Source: Deroplatys truncata
Taxonomy: Eukaryota > Arthropoda > Insecta > Mantodea > Mantidae
Reading direction: 5' to 3'
NCBI GenBank assembly: GCA_030765065.1
Contig: CM060983.1
Span: forward strand, 47,676,067 to 47,740,066
DNA: 64,000 bases
Shown: positions 22,420 to 33,394 of the stretch, in pieces
How the letters are laid out: each line of letters begins with the position of its first letter
Numbering within the stretch: position 1 is the stretch's first letter
Program-made: the position numbers and the translations under genes
The notes under the pieces: model-generated
Database searches by the model: none
Seen by the model: the letters and a program-made list of their open reading frames with translations, nothing else
Told to the model about the DNA's origin: nothing

Positions 22420-22875
22420 CAGGAAACCAGTTTTTGCAGGCCTTCGTCAAAGAGTGACAAAAGTCGGGTCTGCACTTTATGTTTCACAATATCATTGTGT
22501 TTGAAATGTTTCCCACCTAGAAATTTCTTCACATGAAGAAACACATGAAAACCGCTTGGCGCCAAATTCGGACTATACGGAGAGTGATCGAATTGTTCCC
22601 AACAAAATGATGCGATCAGATCTGGAGAGTTTGTTTGGCTGTGTGTGGCCGGGCATTCTCACTCATTGTTTCCTCATAAACCTCTCACAATGATGATGAC
22701 TGTTTGCTGGCGTAACATTTCTCGCATTCAAAATACGAATCACTGATCTGGCTTCATAGTCGGCGGGTCGTTCGATTGTTTTGAACATTTAGAAACGCTC
22801 TAACAACAGGAAAGCACAAAGTGACGATCATTCACTTGCAGCTGAAAACATTAAACACTTTGAAAACACACCTCG
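22420..22875 (-). mobile_element. Mariner E, internally deleted
   Basis: On minus, an N-terminal transposase segment (KTIERPADYEARSVIRILNA, NVTPANSH; family PADCEIRAVIRFLNAKNVxPAEIH) passes, after a decayed link, into the C-terminal catalytic end (FDHSPYSPNLAPSGFHVFLH, VKKFLGGKHFKHND). The middle of the gene, with the first two catalytic Asp, is gone, and the third is Gly in APSGF. Only about 450 bp remain. Exact termini were not resolved, and a truncated HINE-A starts at 22884. Confidence 0.72.
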
Positions 22876-22883
22876 TACCTAAG

Positions 22884-23695
22884 ATAGAGGAAGTATTGTA
22901 TTCCACCCAAAAATTCGATACCGAGATTTCATCGGAAATACATGTTTTGAGACCCCCTGAATTAAAATAAATCATTTTTGGAAACATGTCCGTGTGTGTG
23001 TCTGTGAACAGCATAACTCAGAAACGAACAGTCGGATAAACACCAAACTTGGTATTTAGGTTCAGTATCTTCCAGAGATGCGACACGAAGGCCTTCAAGA
23101 AAATCCCCCACCCCAGATTACCCTTTACATGGAACATTTTTCGAAAAATTTAACTTTCTCAAAAATGGCTCTAACGATTTTGATTAAAATATCATATGTT
23201 TAAGCTATTTTCAGGACAAATGAAATGCATATCTTGAATTTTCTGGGAATGTCTCCAAAAGTATTCTTCATTGTGAACGACTTTTGCATAACTGGTAAAC
23301 CATAAGAGATAGACAAATATTTACTACACAAAAATGTAGATCGCGTTAAAATACACAATTTATGTCATATACATTTTTTTGTTGGGTGAACCATTTTCGA
23401 GATATTGCTTGTTATTCCCTTAAATTTTTCAATACTTATACTTTTTCTCAAATTCGTTATTCATTTTTCTCATGTCCTGGACATACAAAGAGAATGGAAT
23501 GCGCCACATAGCAACCAGCTCTTAAAATATTTTACTATCGCTTAAAGCCTACCAATTCCCCTTGCACCTACAAGAAAATTAGCAATAAGATTAACATCTC
23601 GATTAACATGAAGCATATGGAGAATAAGCGTTTGTAAAAATAGTTTTTACAAGAGTAGAGAAAGTCATGTGAGTGTAAAACCTCAGATTTTATTC
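22884..23695 (+). repeat. HINE-A copy, 5' end clipped
   Basis: Begins at GATAGAGGAAGTATTGTATTCC, missing about 20 bp of the terminal motif. It then runs complete to GAGTAGAGAAAGTCATGTG and AGTGTAAAACCTCAGATTTT. It has a short TG microsatellite and the CACATAGCAACCAGC module. Confidence 0.88.
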
Positions 23696-23790
23696 AGAGA
23701 GTCTCAAAGCGTACATTTGCGGTAAAATTTCGGTATGGAAGTTTTGTAAATAAGCATAATAAACAAGTCAAAGTTGCAGAGAAAGTAAAA
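23696..23790 (-). repeat. HINE-A terminal fragment
   Basis: Carries TTCAGAGAGTCTCAAAGCG, TCGGTATGGAAGTTTTG and AGAGAAAGTAAAAATGG, a strongly diverged non-hairpin end in reverse orientation to the neighbour. Confidence 0.6.
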
Positions 23791-24587
23791 ATGGACAATC
23801 CTACCGGCAGGCATAACAGCCTTTGTCCTCGAGAGCTTTCCATGAGAAGTGGCAAACAGATAATGGCCAGCATATTGGAATAGAATCTTCTCAGGGATTT
23901 GATACTGGATGAAGTTGGGAGTTTTTGTTGAGGAAATCTGGAAAGTATGCCTTTGTTCCGAGGGAAAGTAAAACCCTATCTGATTCCATGTCTATTTAAA
24001 TTGAGAGGGCACATCAATATGAACAGCTGTCAGCACAAAGAGAAACAATCAGAAGGCCCATGAAACATGGGCAAGTGCGAGAAACAGGCTTCTCTCTCCC
24101 ACAGCCCGGGACAACTTGACCTACTAAAGTATAGCATCACGCCCAAACCGAGTGAGTGTGTCTCTCCGACAGAAAATCGATCATCAGCTGCAGGAGCAAC
24201 CCGGGCGGGAGGCCATCACCCCAACACTCTCTTCAGCTGTTTTAAAGGAGGAACTGTGGTCTTGCCATTTCCACATTTACCATCTTGGAGCAGAGATGAA
24301 GCCAAACAAGAGATGGGGGGCCTCAGGGGCTCAAGCCGCCGCCCCCAGATACTCTAAACCAGAGCCATCTAACCCTAGACTCGCGGGTCAAGACATTTTG
24401 AATGGCCCTCCTGATGTGAACCTATTTCTCATTATAAACTCTTCTTCTTTCGAATCTGATAAGAGTAACATAGATTGATACATAAATACTCCCCATACTA
24501 TCAAATGGAAATAATAGCAATCCAAAACTACTCAGGACACCAAGAACAAGAGCATTATGGATCATCCACATCTAATTTGACTTATTT
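23791..24587. other. No gene recognised; short GC-richer block
   Basis: A GC-richer block at about 24060-24470 contains two overlapping open frames of 96 and 108 codons (starts 24067 and 24152) with no domain I recognise and no splice or promoter support. It may be the remnant of an unrecognised retroposon. Remaining sequence is AT-rich. Confidence 0.45.
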
Positions 24588-25449
24588 TTACTTTCTCTAC
24601 TACGTATAGTAAGTAGGGGAAGTATTGTATTCCACCCAAAAATTCGATACTCAGATTTCACCGGAAATACATGTTTTGAGACCCCCTGAATCCAAAAAAA
24701 AAGCATTTTTGGAAACATGTCCGCGCGTGTGTGTGTGTTTGTTTGTTTGTGTGCGTCTGTGAACAGCATAATTGAGAAACGAACAAGCGGATAAACACCA
24801 AACTTAGTATTTAGGTTCAGTATCTTCCAGAGATGCAACAAGAAGGTTTTCAAGAAAATACCTCCACCCCAGATTACCCTTTACATGGAAGAGTTTTCGA
24901 AAATTTTAATTTTCTCAAAAATGGCTCTAACGATTTTGATTAAAATATCATATGTTTAAGATAGTTTCATGACAAACAAAATGTATATGTTGAATTTTCT
25001 GGGAATGACTCCAAAAGTATTCTTCATTGTGAACGACTTTTGCATAACTGGTAAACCATAAGAGATAGACAAAATTTTACTACACAAAAAATGTAGATCG
25101 CGTTAAAATACACAATTTATGTCATATACAGTTTTTTTTGTTGAGTGAGCCATTTTCGAGATACTGCTTGTTATTCCCTTAAATTTTCCAATACTTTTTC
25201 TCAAATGGGAATTCGTTATTAATTGTTTTTACGTACTGGACATGCAAAGAGAATGGAATGCGCCACATAGCAACCACCTCTTAAAATATTTGACTATCGC
25301 TTAAAGTCTACCATATTCCCCTTGCATCTACAAGAAAATTAACAATAAGGTTAACATCTCGATTAACATGAAGCATATGGGGAATAAGCGTTTGTAAAAA
25401 TAGTTTGTACAAGAGTAGAGAAAGTCATGTGAGTGTAACACATCAGATT
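24588..25449 (+). repeat. HINE-A copy, full length
   Basis: Starts TTTACTTTCTCTACTACG and ends AGTAGAGAAAGTCATGTG, then AGTGTAACACATCAGA and T-run. The microsatellite is TG with TTTG steps. Module CACATAGCAACCACC. It is followed directly by another plus-strand copy. Confidence 0.92.
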
Positions 25450-26228
25450 TTTACTATATCTACCACTACGTAATATGTAGAGAAGGTATTTCATTCAACC
25501 CAAAAATTCGATACCGTGATTTCAACGCAATTATATATTTTGAGGCCTCCTGAATCGAAAAAAATTAGAGAAAGGTCAGCGTGTATATGTGTGTGTGTGA
25601 ACAGCATAGCTCAAAAATGAAAATTAGGATAAATACCACGCTTGGTATTTAGGTTCAGTACCTTCCAAAGTTGCGACAAGAAGGTTTTCAAGAAAATCCC
25701 CCATCCCAACTACCCTTTCAAACGGACATTTTTCTAAATTTTTTATTTTCTAAAAATGGCTCTAACGGTTTTGATTAAAATGACATACACTAAAGATATT
25801 TACATGAAAAATAAAATGTATATCTTGAATTTTCTGGGAAAAGTCTGTGAAAACGCTCTTAATTCGGAAGCAATTTTATTAAATCTTATGTAACTGTAAA
25901 CGATAAGACGATAGAGGAAAACATACCATAAAATTGTAGATCTCTTTAAAACAAACAATTTATTTTTTCTGTGGCTTAAGCCGTTTTTGAGATATCCGTG
26001 GTTCCTCGCGATTGCATGGAAACAGTATGGTATTTTAAGGCCAGCATATAGCGTCCAGTTCTTAAACATTTGACCATTGCTGTTCTCTTTGTACTTGAAA
26101 CGAAATGTGTAATGTAGCTATTTTTTCAAAGGATTATTTAGATTAAAATGTAGTAGGTAGAAAAATAAGGTTTAGTAAGAAAGTTTGTATACCTACTAAT
26201 AAAGATAGAATGTAGAGAAAGTCATGTG
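25450..26228 (+). repeat. HINE-A copy, old subfamily, joined in tandem
   Basis: Begins TTTTACTATATCTACCACTACG immediately after the previous copy's T-run. It carries the old module (CAGCATATAGCGTCCAG) and ends ATGTAGAGAAAGTCATGTGA, where an inverted-repeat element interrupts the stem-loop. Young and old subfamilies are thus directly joined. Confidence 0.82.
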
Positions 26229-26289
26229 ATCCCTTAGATGGTTGCCACCTTGACGATAACACTCTTGGGTTATACTAGTCATATTGTCT

Positions 26290-26812
26290 GTAAAGTGGCG
26301 TAGCATTTCGGCTAGAATGGCCTCTATCTTCCTTCGGATTGTTTTCTTTCAGCTCATTAATCGTGTGGGGTCTTGTCATGTACACGTTTTCCTTTAGGTA
26401 ACCCCACAGTAAGTAGTCCGTTGGGGTTAGATCTCGAGATCTCGATGGCCAATGGATATCGCCGAATCTGGAAATGAGACCTCCAGGGAATTATCGAAAG
26501 GTTTTCATTGGCAGTAATTCTGTATGACTAACCTTCTTCATTCCTGAAATAAGACGGCCGAGACATGTGGATGCAACAGGATTAGTGCCAATGAAAACCC
26601 TTCGACAACAATTCCGTGGACGCCTCATTTTCATATTCTACGGTGTTCATTGGCCATCGAGGTTCATAGATCTAACTCCAAAGAACTACTTCCTGTGGGG
26701 CTACCTAAAGGAAAAGGTGTGTACATGACAAAGACCCCATGCGATTGATGAACTGAAAGAAATCATTCCAAGGGAGATAGAGGCTATTCTAGCCGAAATT
26801 CTGCGCCACGTT
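26290..26812. pseudogene. Two inverted copies of an IS630/Tc1-type transposase C-terminus
   Basis: The right arm (plus, about 26615-26812) reads GVHWPSRFIDLTPKNYFLWG, then YLKEKV and HAIDELKEIIPREIEAILAE. The left arm (minus, about 26470-26290) reads WPSRSRDLTPTDYLLWGYLK, ENVYMTRPHTINELKE. Known family members have WPPRSPDLTPLDFFLWG followed by YVKDKVY; the element at 46.1 kb is a relative. The conserved Asp of DLTPxD/N is Asp in the left arm and Asn in the right. Only the C-terminal ~80 residues exist, so no transposase could be made. Confidence 0.78.
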
Positions 26813-27715
26813 TGAGAAACGTTAATTTTAGGAGGAGTATTGTATTGTGTTTCTTCTGTTGGGGAGCCGAACTTGAAGTAGTTGCAACCGCGCGTATGGT
26901 AAAATGTTTCCGGTAGCCCTCACCCCAAATGTTTAAAAAAATATTAACTTTGTAATTTGACTGTTTCTTTAAATATTATGTATTTGTGTTTGCCTCGGCT
27001 GCGTCAGTATTATTGTTAGAGACACGTTTCTCTTAGCAGGGTTGTGGTCTGACTAAATAATGTAGGCTTACACAGATTGTAATTTTACTTCACTCCTTTT
27101 ATTAACACTTGATACGATTAAAATAACACTTCACTGATACAGAGAGCTGTGAGATACTTTTTTATTCATTAATTACACTTTTTAACACGTAAACTTATTT
27201 TTCGTCTCACACGAAAACGTATTAAACCTCTCGAGGACGCAACTCGCATCCGGTTACAATCACTGTCTGCAGTCAACTGATTTCAACCGCCTAAACTTGT
27301 AAATTTCTGTGTTTCAAGTCTCTGATTGGCTAATCCTACTCCAATAGAATACCTTTATTTAACTTAAGCTTTTTTCTGGTTGTTGATTGCCTATTTTATA
27401 AACTGTCACAAAAATTACATTATTGTTGATCCAAGAATTACAAGTAGCATTGTTAAACTTTCAAATTCATTATTGCCTCAAGGTTACCTCATTGTTAGCA
27501 ACTTTTGACCTATTTCTCACAGCTCCTGCATTATTAAATTACGTAATACATTCACATAACATTATTAAACATGTATACAATAATATTAACATATATGACT
27601 GTAATATACATTTTTTATATGTTGTTACATACGCATATTGCTTTAAGGCTGGCTGTTATTGAATTTATATTACATAATTAGACTGAAATCATTTAGTATT
27701 AAAAATACTGCCTCA
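26813..27715 (+). mobile_element. Solo-LTR candidate B, copy 1
   Basis: Begins TGAGAAACGTTAATTTTAGG and ends AAATACTGCCTCA, i.e. TG...CA. CGTT stands directly outside both ends (26809-26812, 27716-27719), a 4-bp target duplication. Outside it the fold-back arm continues as predicted. The 903-bp body contains TGTTGGGGAGCCGAACTTG and a TTTAACTTAAGCTTTTTTCTGG-type block that recur in two more copies of the same size (about 31.7 and 41.3 kb). No internal retroviral-type coding region is present beside any copy. Confidence 0.62.
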
Positions 27716-27838
27716 CGTTGCAGACATTATGACTATTAGGCCCAAGAAAATTCTCGTCAATCACCTCGTGGCAATCATCTAAGGGATGTAATATTCAAAC
27801 ATGAGCCTAATGATAAACTCCCATATTTTGGTAATGTG

Positions 27839-28564
27839 TTAAGCCCCTTGTGCACGATCAAATATTTTTCAATATGTGACAAGATTGGACAAAACTAGGC
27901 AAGACCTGGCAAGAGTTTACAGTGTCATAAATGTGTATTTACAAGTTGTCTCTTTGACAACTGAAACCCTTCTGAACACATTGATGATAATTTATCACGC
28001 GCAAAGCGATTTACTTTTGCGTCACGGTATAACATTTGCAATGAAATATTATTCTATACCAATATTATGTAGCACTTTCACGTATTATATATCCAATGAA
28101 ATCACATTGCAATACAATGAAAATAACACCAACTGATAGGTTAACCACACTGTATAACATTGCATTAATGTACACTTAGTTCGGAAAACTGCCTGGCAAA
28201 TATTTCTTCATATGCCTTCATGTGTTTCATTTTGTTGTGGTAATCCACGGAGCCCTCGACGTACAGACATGGCCAGCTTATGTATAAGCTAATCAGTTCG
28301 CATGCGACATACCTTGGCCGGGTAGGCATTTTTGTTTACTTTTCGCTTTCAGCCATGTTGCAGATTTCGTAACGCACTGTAAATATCGCATTTCATTGAC
28401 CAAAGCATGACCGTTTAGAGCTTGTCCTTATTGACTTTCAAGACTTTCAAAGAGTTAAAAGGATTGGAAGATTTGACAAGCAAAGTTGTTAAGTGGCGAC
28501 AATCTTGAGGAGTCTTGTAAAGTATTGAATTTGACAAAAATTTGATCGTGTAGAAGGGACTTAA
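27839..28564. mobile_element. Non-autonomous TTAA-flanked DNA element
   Basis: TTAA at 27839-27842 and 28561-28564 flank inverted ends GCCCCTTGTGCACGATCAAA and (minus) GTCCCTTCTACACGATCAAA, followed by A/T-rich TTTTTCAA on both sides. Total interior is 718 bp. TTAA target sites are used by piggyBac and Kolobok families. There is no transposase. The interior carries GACAAG/GGCAAGACC-type short repeats near both ends. Family assignment is inference. Confidence 0.65.
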
Positions 28565-28885
28565 CACTTAGTATTTAGTAAACATGTTTTTCCTTGTCCA
28601 GAAATATAGCAGACCATTCATTTCTAAAAAATCTTTTTTGTTATGAGTGCTATAAAGAATAAATTACGTTCAAATATTACAGATGCACATCTTGCTAACA
28701 TATTTGTTCTGCGGACGTCAAAAACTACACATAATATTGACAAATTAGTTCAATGAAAAGCACGTTCAAAAGTCACATTGCCATTCAAGGTCTTCAAAAT
28801 TCAATGGAATGCTTTTATAAAATAGTGTAATAAGGAGTATTTCTTTTATAATAATTGAATGTGCTTCCTTTAATGATATTTTTTT
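28565..28885. other. No gene recognised
   Basis: AT-rich spacer between two mobile elements. Nothing recognised. Confidence 0.5.
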
Positions 28886-28886
28886 A

Positions 28887-29738
28887 AAAATCTGATGTGC
28901 TACACTCACATAACTTTCTCTACTCTTGTACAAACTATTTTTACAAACGCTTATTCTCCATATGCTTCATGTTAATCGAGATATCGAAATGTCGATCTTA
29001 TTGCTAATTTTCTTGTAGATACAAGAGGAATATGGTAGTATTTAAGCGATAGTCAAATGTTTTAAGAGGCTGGTTGCCATGTGGCGCATTCCATTCTCTT
29101 TGTATGTCCAAGACATAAAAAAAATGAATAACGAATTCCTATTTGAGAAAAAGTAAAAGTATTGGAAAATTTAAGGGAATAACAAGCAATATTTCGAAAA
29201 TGGTTCACTCAACAACAAAAATGTATATGTCATAAATTGTGTATTTTAACGCGATCTACATTTTTTGTGTAGTAAAATTTTGTCTATCTCTTATGGTTTA
29301 CCAGTTATGCAAAAGTCGTTCACAATGAAGAATACTTTTGGAGACATTCCCAGAAAATTCGAGATATAATTTCATTTTCATGAAAATATCTTAAACATAT
29401 GATATTTTAATCAAAATCGTTAGAGCTATTTTTGAGTAAATTAAAATTTTCGAAAAATGTTCCTTGTAAAGGGTAACCTGGGGTGGAGGGATTTTCTTGA
29501 AAACCTTTGTGTCACATCTCTGGAAGATACTAAACCTAAATACCAAATTTGGTGTTTATCCGACTGTTCGTTTCTGAGTTATGCTGTTCACAGACACACA
29601 CACGTACATGTTTCCAAAAATGCTTTTTTTTGGATTCAGGGGGTCTCAAAACATGTATTTCCGGTGAAATCTCGGTGTCGAATTTTCGGGTGGAGTACAA
29701 TACTTCCCCTACTTACTATACGTAGTAGAGAAAGTAAA
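28887..29738 (-). repeat. HINE-A copy, full length
   Basis: Plus-strand start TCTGATGTGCTACACTCAC and end ACGTAGTAGAGAAAGTAAAA. Module GTGGCGCATTCCATTC (CACATAGCAACC type). Short microsatellite CACACACACG. An A/T-run lies at the hairpin end, as in the other copies. Confidence 0.92.
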
Positions 29739-29739
29739 A

Positions 29740-30295
29740 ATAGTTGAATGACTTTTAAAGCAGTGCCTATGTTTGATATATCGTCCTACAGCTACATTTA
29801 TCTGAATATTTTATTAATATTTGTATAATAATTTAGTTCAGATTGAAAACAGCTATTAATATAAATTTAGTTAGAAGGCCCAAGCTCAAAATAGGGTGGC
29901 CACTACTGCCCTAAACCGTAATATCTAAGCATTACAGTTTCATTTTTGTAATCTGTAATTATTTTATCCATACAGGTTTAGTAATGGCACATTGTACATG
30001 TTAAAGAGACAGGTAAACAGAAATATCATGCACGTTAAAACAGTAGTAAAAGGCTTGTTCACAATAATCGAGAACGGTAACCAGTACTAGAACGACAGCT
30101 AAAATACATGTATTGTACTGTGAGCGTTCACAATTAACAGGAAGCTTTCCCGGTTCTCGAGAATGGAAAAGAAGACTTGATCAAGTTTTAACTTTCTCGT
30201 TCTCGTTCACAGGCAGGGCGCACCAGATCCAAATTGTGCACATTAGACTCTTCATTGCACAAATTATTCAAAGCGACCGTGCAATGAAACAACCG
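29740..30295. other. No gene recognised
   Basis: AT-rich, becoming GC-richer toward 30300. An 84-codon open frame (30113-30367) runs into the GC-rich retroposon relative and has no domain. Confidence 0.5.
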
Positions 30296-30299
30296 CTAG

Positions 30300-30690
30300 A
30301 GCTCTGTAGTCGTAACCCGAAGGGTGTTGTTCGGATTGGGTTGGGCTCGGCGAGGCATAGTTCCTGATACCCATGGGACATGGTGTTGGGGGAAGCCCAG
30401 ACAATGTTGTGAGACACCTTAATGTCCTCCGGCACAACCTGGCGAGCTGGTAGACGGTGGCTAGACACTGTCGCCCCCTCCGAGGTTGTTCTGTAGTCTT
30501 CCCCTCGGGGGTTGACGCGCATAAGTGGCGTATCCACTTCCGTCCCTGTGAAAGCAGGGAGGTGGTTATAAAATAGGAACAGCACTAATGAAAAACCCAC
30601 GTAGAGGAGCCACTTGGTTGGCTACTCCCCGGGCATAGGAGCGGAGCGGGTTGTTGGCTTTAGCTTGAGATTTATGACCACGGATCCAGA
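30300..30690 (-). repeat. GC-rich retroposon family, second copy
   Basis: Shares with the insertion at 4508-5058 the blocks GTTGTTCGGATTGGGTTGG, CCTGATACCCATGGGACAT, CCTCCGGCAC, GAGCTGGTAGAC and AAGTGGCGTATCCACTTCC, in the same order and orientation. It is strongly diverged with many small gaps. I did not find a target duplication here. Confidence 0.6.
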
Positions 30691-30979
30691 CTCTCTCAGA
30701 TCCATCCAGCGTTGATTCTTTTAGGGAATACGTCAACCGTAGTTTGTTTTATGCAACTCAAAACTGGCTGTTGCCTTTAAAATTAGCAAAAACTGCAAAG
30801 AACAGTAAAAAAAACAGTAGAAATTAATAAAGCACTAACAAACAGCTTTAATGTGCGCTATTAATGAAAGAATGAAGCTTCGTACGACTAGAGGAACCGG
30901 AAACATAACGGTTCTACATTTAGAAAATGTTTCCTCCTTCGAATTTTGACGTTGATACTGGCATTATGTTGGGTAAACT

Positions 30980-32680
30980 GGAGAGATACATTCACATGAC
31001 TTTCTCTACCCTCTTGTTTATTAGTGGGCATACAAGCTATACTTACTAAAGCCTATTTTTCTATCTATTACATTTTAATCCAAATAAACCTATGCAGAAA
31101 TAGCTACATTACACATTTTGCTATAGATACAAAGAGAACTGCGATAGTCAAATGTTTAAGAACTGGGCGCTATATGCTGACCTTAAAATTCCGTGCTGTT
31201 TCCATGCAATCGCGAGAAACACCTGAATGTTGACAGGACTTTAAGAGAATAACCAAGAATTGAACAATTCGAACCATTAATAACGGATATCTTGGAAACG
31301 GCTGGTGCCACAAAAAAGTTATTTGAAATAAATGATGCGTTTTAAAGAGGTGTACATTTTTTGTGCAATACGTTTTCGTCTATCGCTTAACGTTTACCAG
31401 TTATACAAGACTATAGAAAATTTCTTCCGAATGAGGACTTCAGGTTATTGCCAGGAAATTCAAGATATACACTTTATTTTTCAAGCAAATATCTTTAATA
31501 TATAGTATTTTAATCAAAATTGTTATAGCCATTTTTAGAAAATTTTTAAAAGTGTTTCATGTAAAGGGTAGATGGGGTGGGGGATTTTCTTGAAAATCTT
31601 TGTGTCGCATTTTGGGAAGTACTGAATCTAAATATCAAGTTTCGTATTTAACCGACGTTTCGTTTTTGTGTTATGCTGTCCACAGACATACATTGAGGTA
31701 GGAGTTGTATTGTAGTTCAACTGTTGGGGAGCCGAACTTGAAGTAGTTGCAACCGCACGTATGGCACCCGGTGGCCTTCGCCCCAATATTTAAGAATCAA
31801 CTTTGTATTTTATTGTTTTCTTTAAAGATGTTATATATTTCTGTTTGCCTCGGCCTCGTCAGTATTAATTTGTAGAGACATGAATTTCTTAACAAGGCGT
31901 GGTGCGGCTGAAGAATGCAGGCTTACACAGATTATAATTTTTACTTCACACCATTTATTAATCCTTGACACGATTTAAATAGCACTTCACTGATATAGAG
32001 AGAGAACTGAGATTATTTATTAATTACTTGCACTTTTAAACACGTAAACTATTTTCATCTCACGCTGAATACGTATTAAACTTCTCGAAGACGCGTCTCG
32101 CGTCCGGTTAGGAACACTGTCTGTTAGCAGCTGAATTATAAATTTGTACAATTTGCTCTATTTCAGTTTCTGATTGGCTAATTCTACTCCAATAGAATAC
32201 TTTTATTTAACTTAAGTTTTTTTCTGGTTGTTGATTGGTTATTTTATAAACTGTCTCAAAAGTTACATTATTGCTGCTCCAAGAATTACTAGTAGCATTT
32301 AAACTTTCTAATTCATTGTTGCCTCAAGGTTACCTTATTGTTACTAACTTTTGACCTATATTCTCACAGCTCCTATGTTATTAAATTACGTAATACATTC
32401 ACATAACATTATTAAACTTGTACACAATAATATAAACATTAATACAATGACTGTTGCATACATTTTTATATATTATATTATACACGTATTGCTTTAATGC
32501 GAGCTGTTATTGAGTTTGTATGTTATATAATTAGACTGAAATCATTTAAGTGTTAAAAAATACTTTCTAAAAATGCTTTCTTTGTTCAGGGGGCTTTAAA
32601 ACATATATTTCCGGTGAAATATCGGTATCGAGTTTTGGGTGGAATGCCATACCTTCCTTACCTACCGTGTACGTATATCA
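30980..32680 (-). repeat. HINE-A copy, old subfamily, split by LTR candidate
   Basis: The hairpin-side part (about 30980-31693) starts TTCACATGACTTTCTCTACC, carries the old module (CTGGGCGCTATATGCTG) and reaches the microsatellite (CACAGACATAC). After the 870-bp insertion the non-hairpin end resumes with TTCTAAAAATGCTTTC, TTTCCGGTGAAATATCGG and a decayed terminus near 32680. Confidence 0.8.
31694..32563 (+). mobile_element. Solo-LTR candidate B, copy 2
   Basis: Begins TGAGGTAGGAGTTGTATTG, contains CTGTTGGGGAGCCGAACTTG, and ends TGTTAAAAAATAC. The last ~7 bp (TGCCTCA) seen in copies 1 and 3 are missing, so no target duplication can be shown. Inserted into the microsatellite zone of an old HINE-A copy. 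Confidence 0.6.
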
Positions 32681-32689
32681 TTGGTCAAT

Positions 32690-33190
32690 ATTATTGTTCA
32701 TTTTTCCGGGATATCATTATGAGTTGGGAGTCATCACTCGAAGGGGCCTCCAGTACATAGGCCATAGTGGGCTATTTGTGCTTACAACATGAGGGGAAGG
32801 GATGGAGGGCGACCAAATCTGGACGACGATGTGCACTAGCAAAGGCGGGTCCCTAAGAATTCTAACATGACACCGACTAGTCTTGCCTTAGCCACTCGCA
32901 AACTGGGAGTCCCGAGAATAGACGAGACAGCTCCCAGGAGGAAAGGAGCCCTAGCAATCCCGCCAAGCGGCAGGGTGAAATCTTTCCAGAACGCAAATTC
33001 TACCGTCCTGCCGCAGCACACAACCCACCGCCGTCCAGTCCTACAATTTTGAAACAGATGAAAGGAAATGACAGGGACAGGAAATGATAGACAGAAAATT
33101 CATGGTAGATGGGGAACTCCCAGCATCCGCCTTCCGACCCGGGGAAACCACGAAAAACTCTGAGGTAATTGAACCTTTCGGGGTATTGTG
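32690..33190 (-). repeat. tRNA-derived SINE relative, copy 2
   Basis: The minus strand has GTGGTTTCCCCGGGTCGG, AAGGCGGATGCTGGGAGTT and GAATTTTCTGTC, aligning with the body of the SINE at 21985-22387. The A-box head is not visible. The upstream GC-rich portion (32800-33050) may belong to the same or another retroposon. Two 61-codon frames here are chance. Confidence 0.5.
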
Positions 33191-33394
33191 AACCAGCTTT
33201 AAGTCTTCCACTATGATTGAAAGCAAGAGAGACCGCTGAGAATGCGCCAGTAGTAATCAGGAACGCCGGGACAGCATATTGTGATGCAGCGGCTATGGTC
33301 CAAAGTTATTGGGAGGTGGGCGCCGAGCGGTCGGTGTAAACGCGGTAACGGCCGCTCAACAGCGTAAAAACCGGCGCGTTATCAGTAGATAACT

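Larger units (their letters stand above)
26229..27787. mobile_element. Fold-back element: inverted pair of transposase 3' ends
   Basis: Outer ends ATCCCTTAGATGGTTGCCAC (about 26225-26248) and, on minus, ATCCCTTAGATGATTGCCAC (about 27787-27768) are inverted repeats. The whole left half is an inverted copy of the right half, with the symmetry centre near 26545. Both arms carry the same stretch of transposase code. The right arm is interrupted by a solo-LTR candidate (26813-27715). The element lies in the stem-loop end of the HINE-A at 25450. Confidence 0.75.

Noticed and set aside
24067..24478. Two overlapping frames of 96 and 108 codons in a GC-rich block
   Set aside because: Overlapping alternatives in one GC-rich patch, no domain, no second copy seen. 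Probably chance openness in GC-rich DNA.
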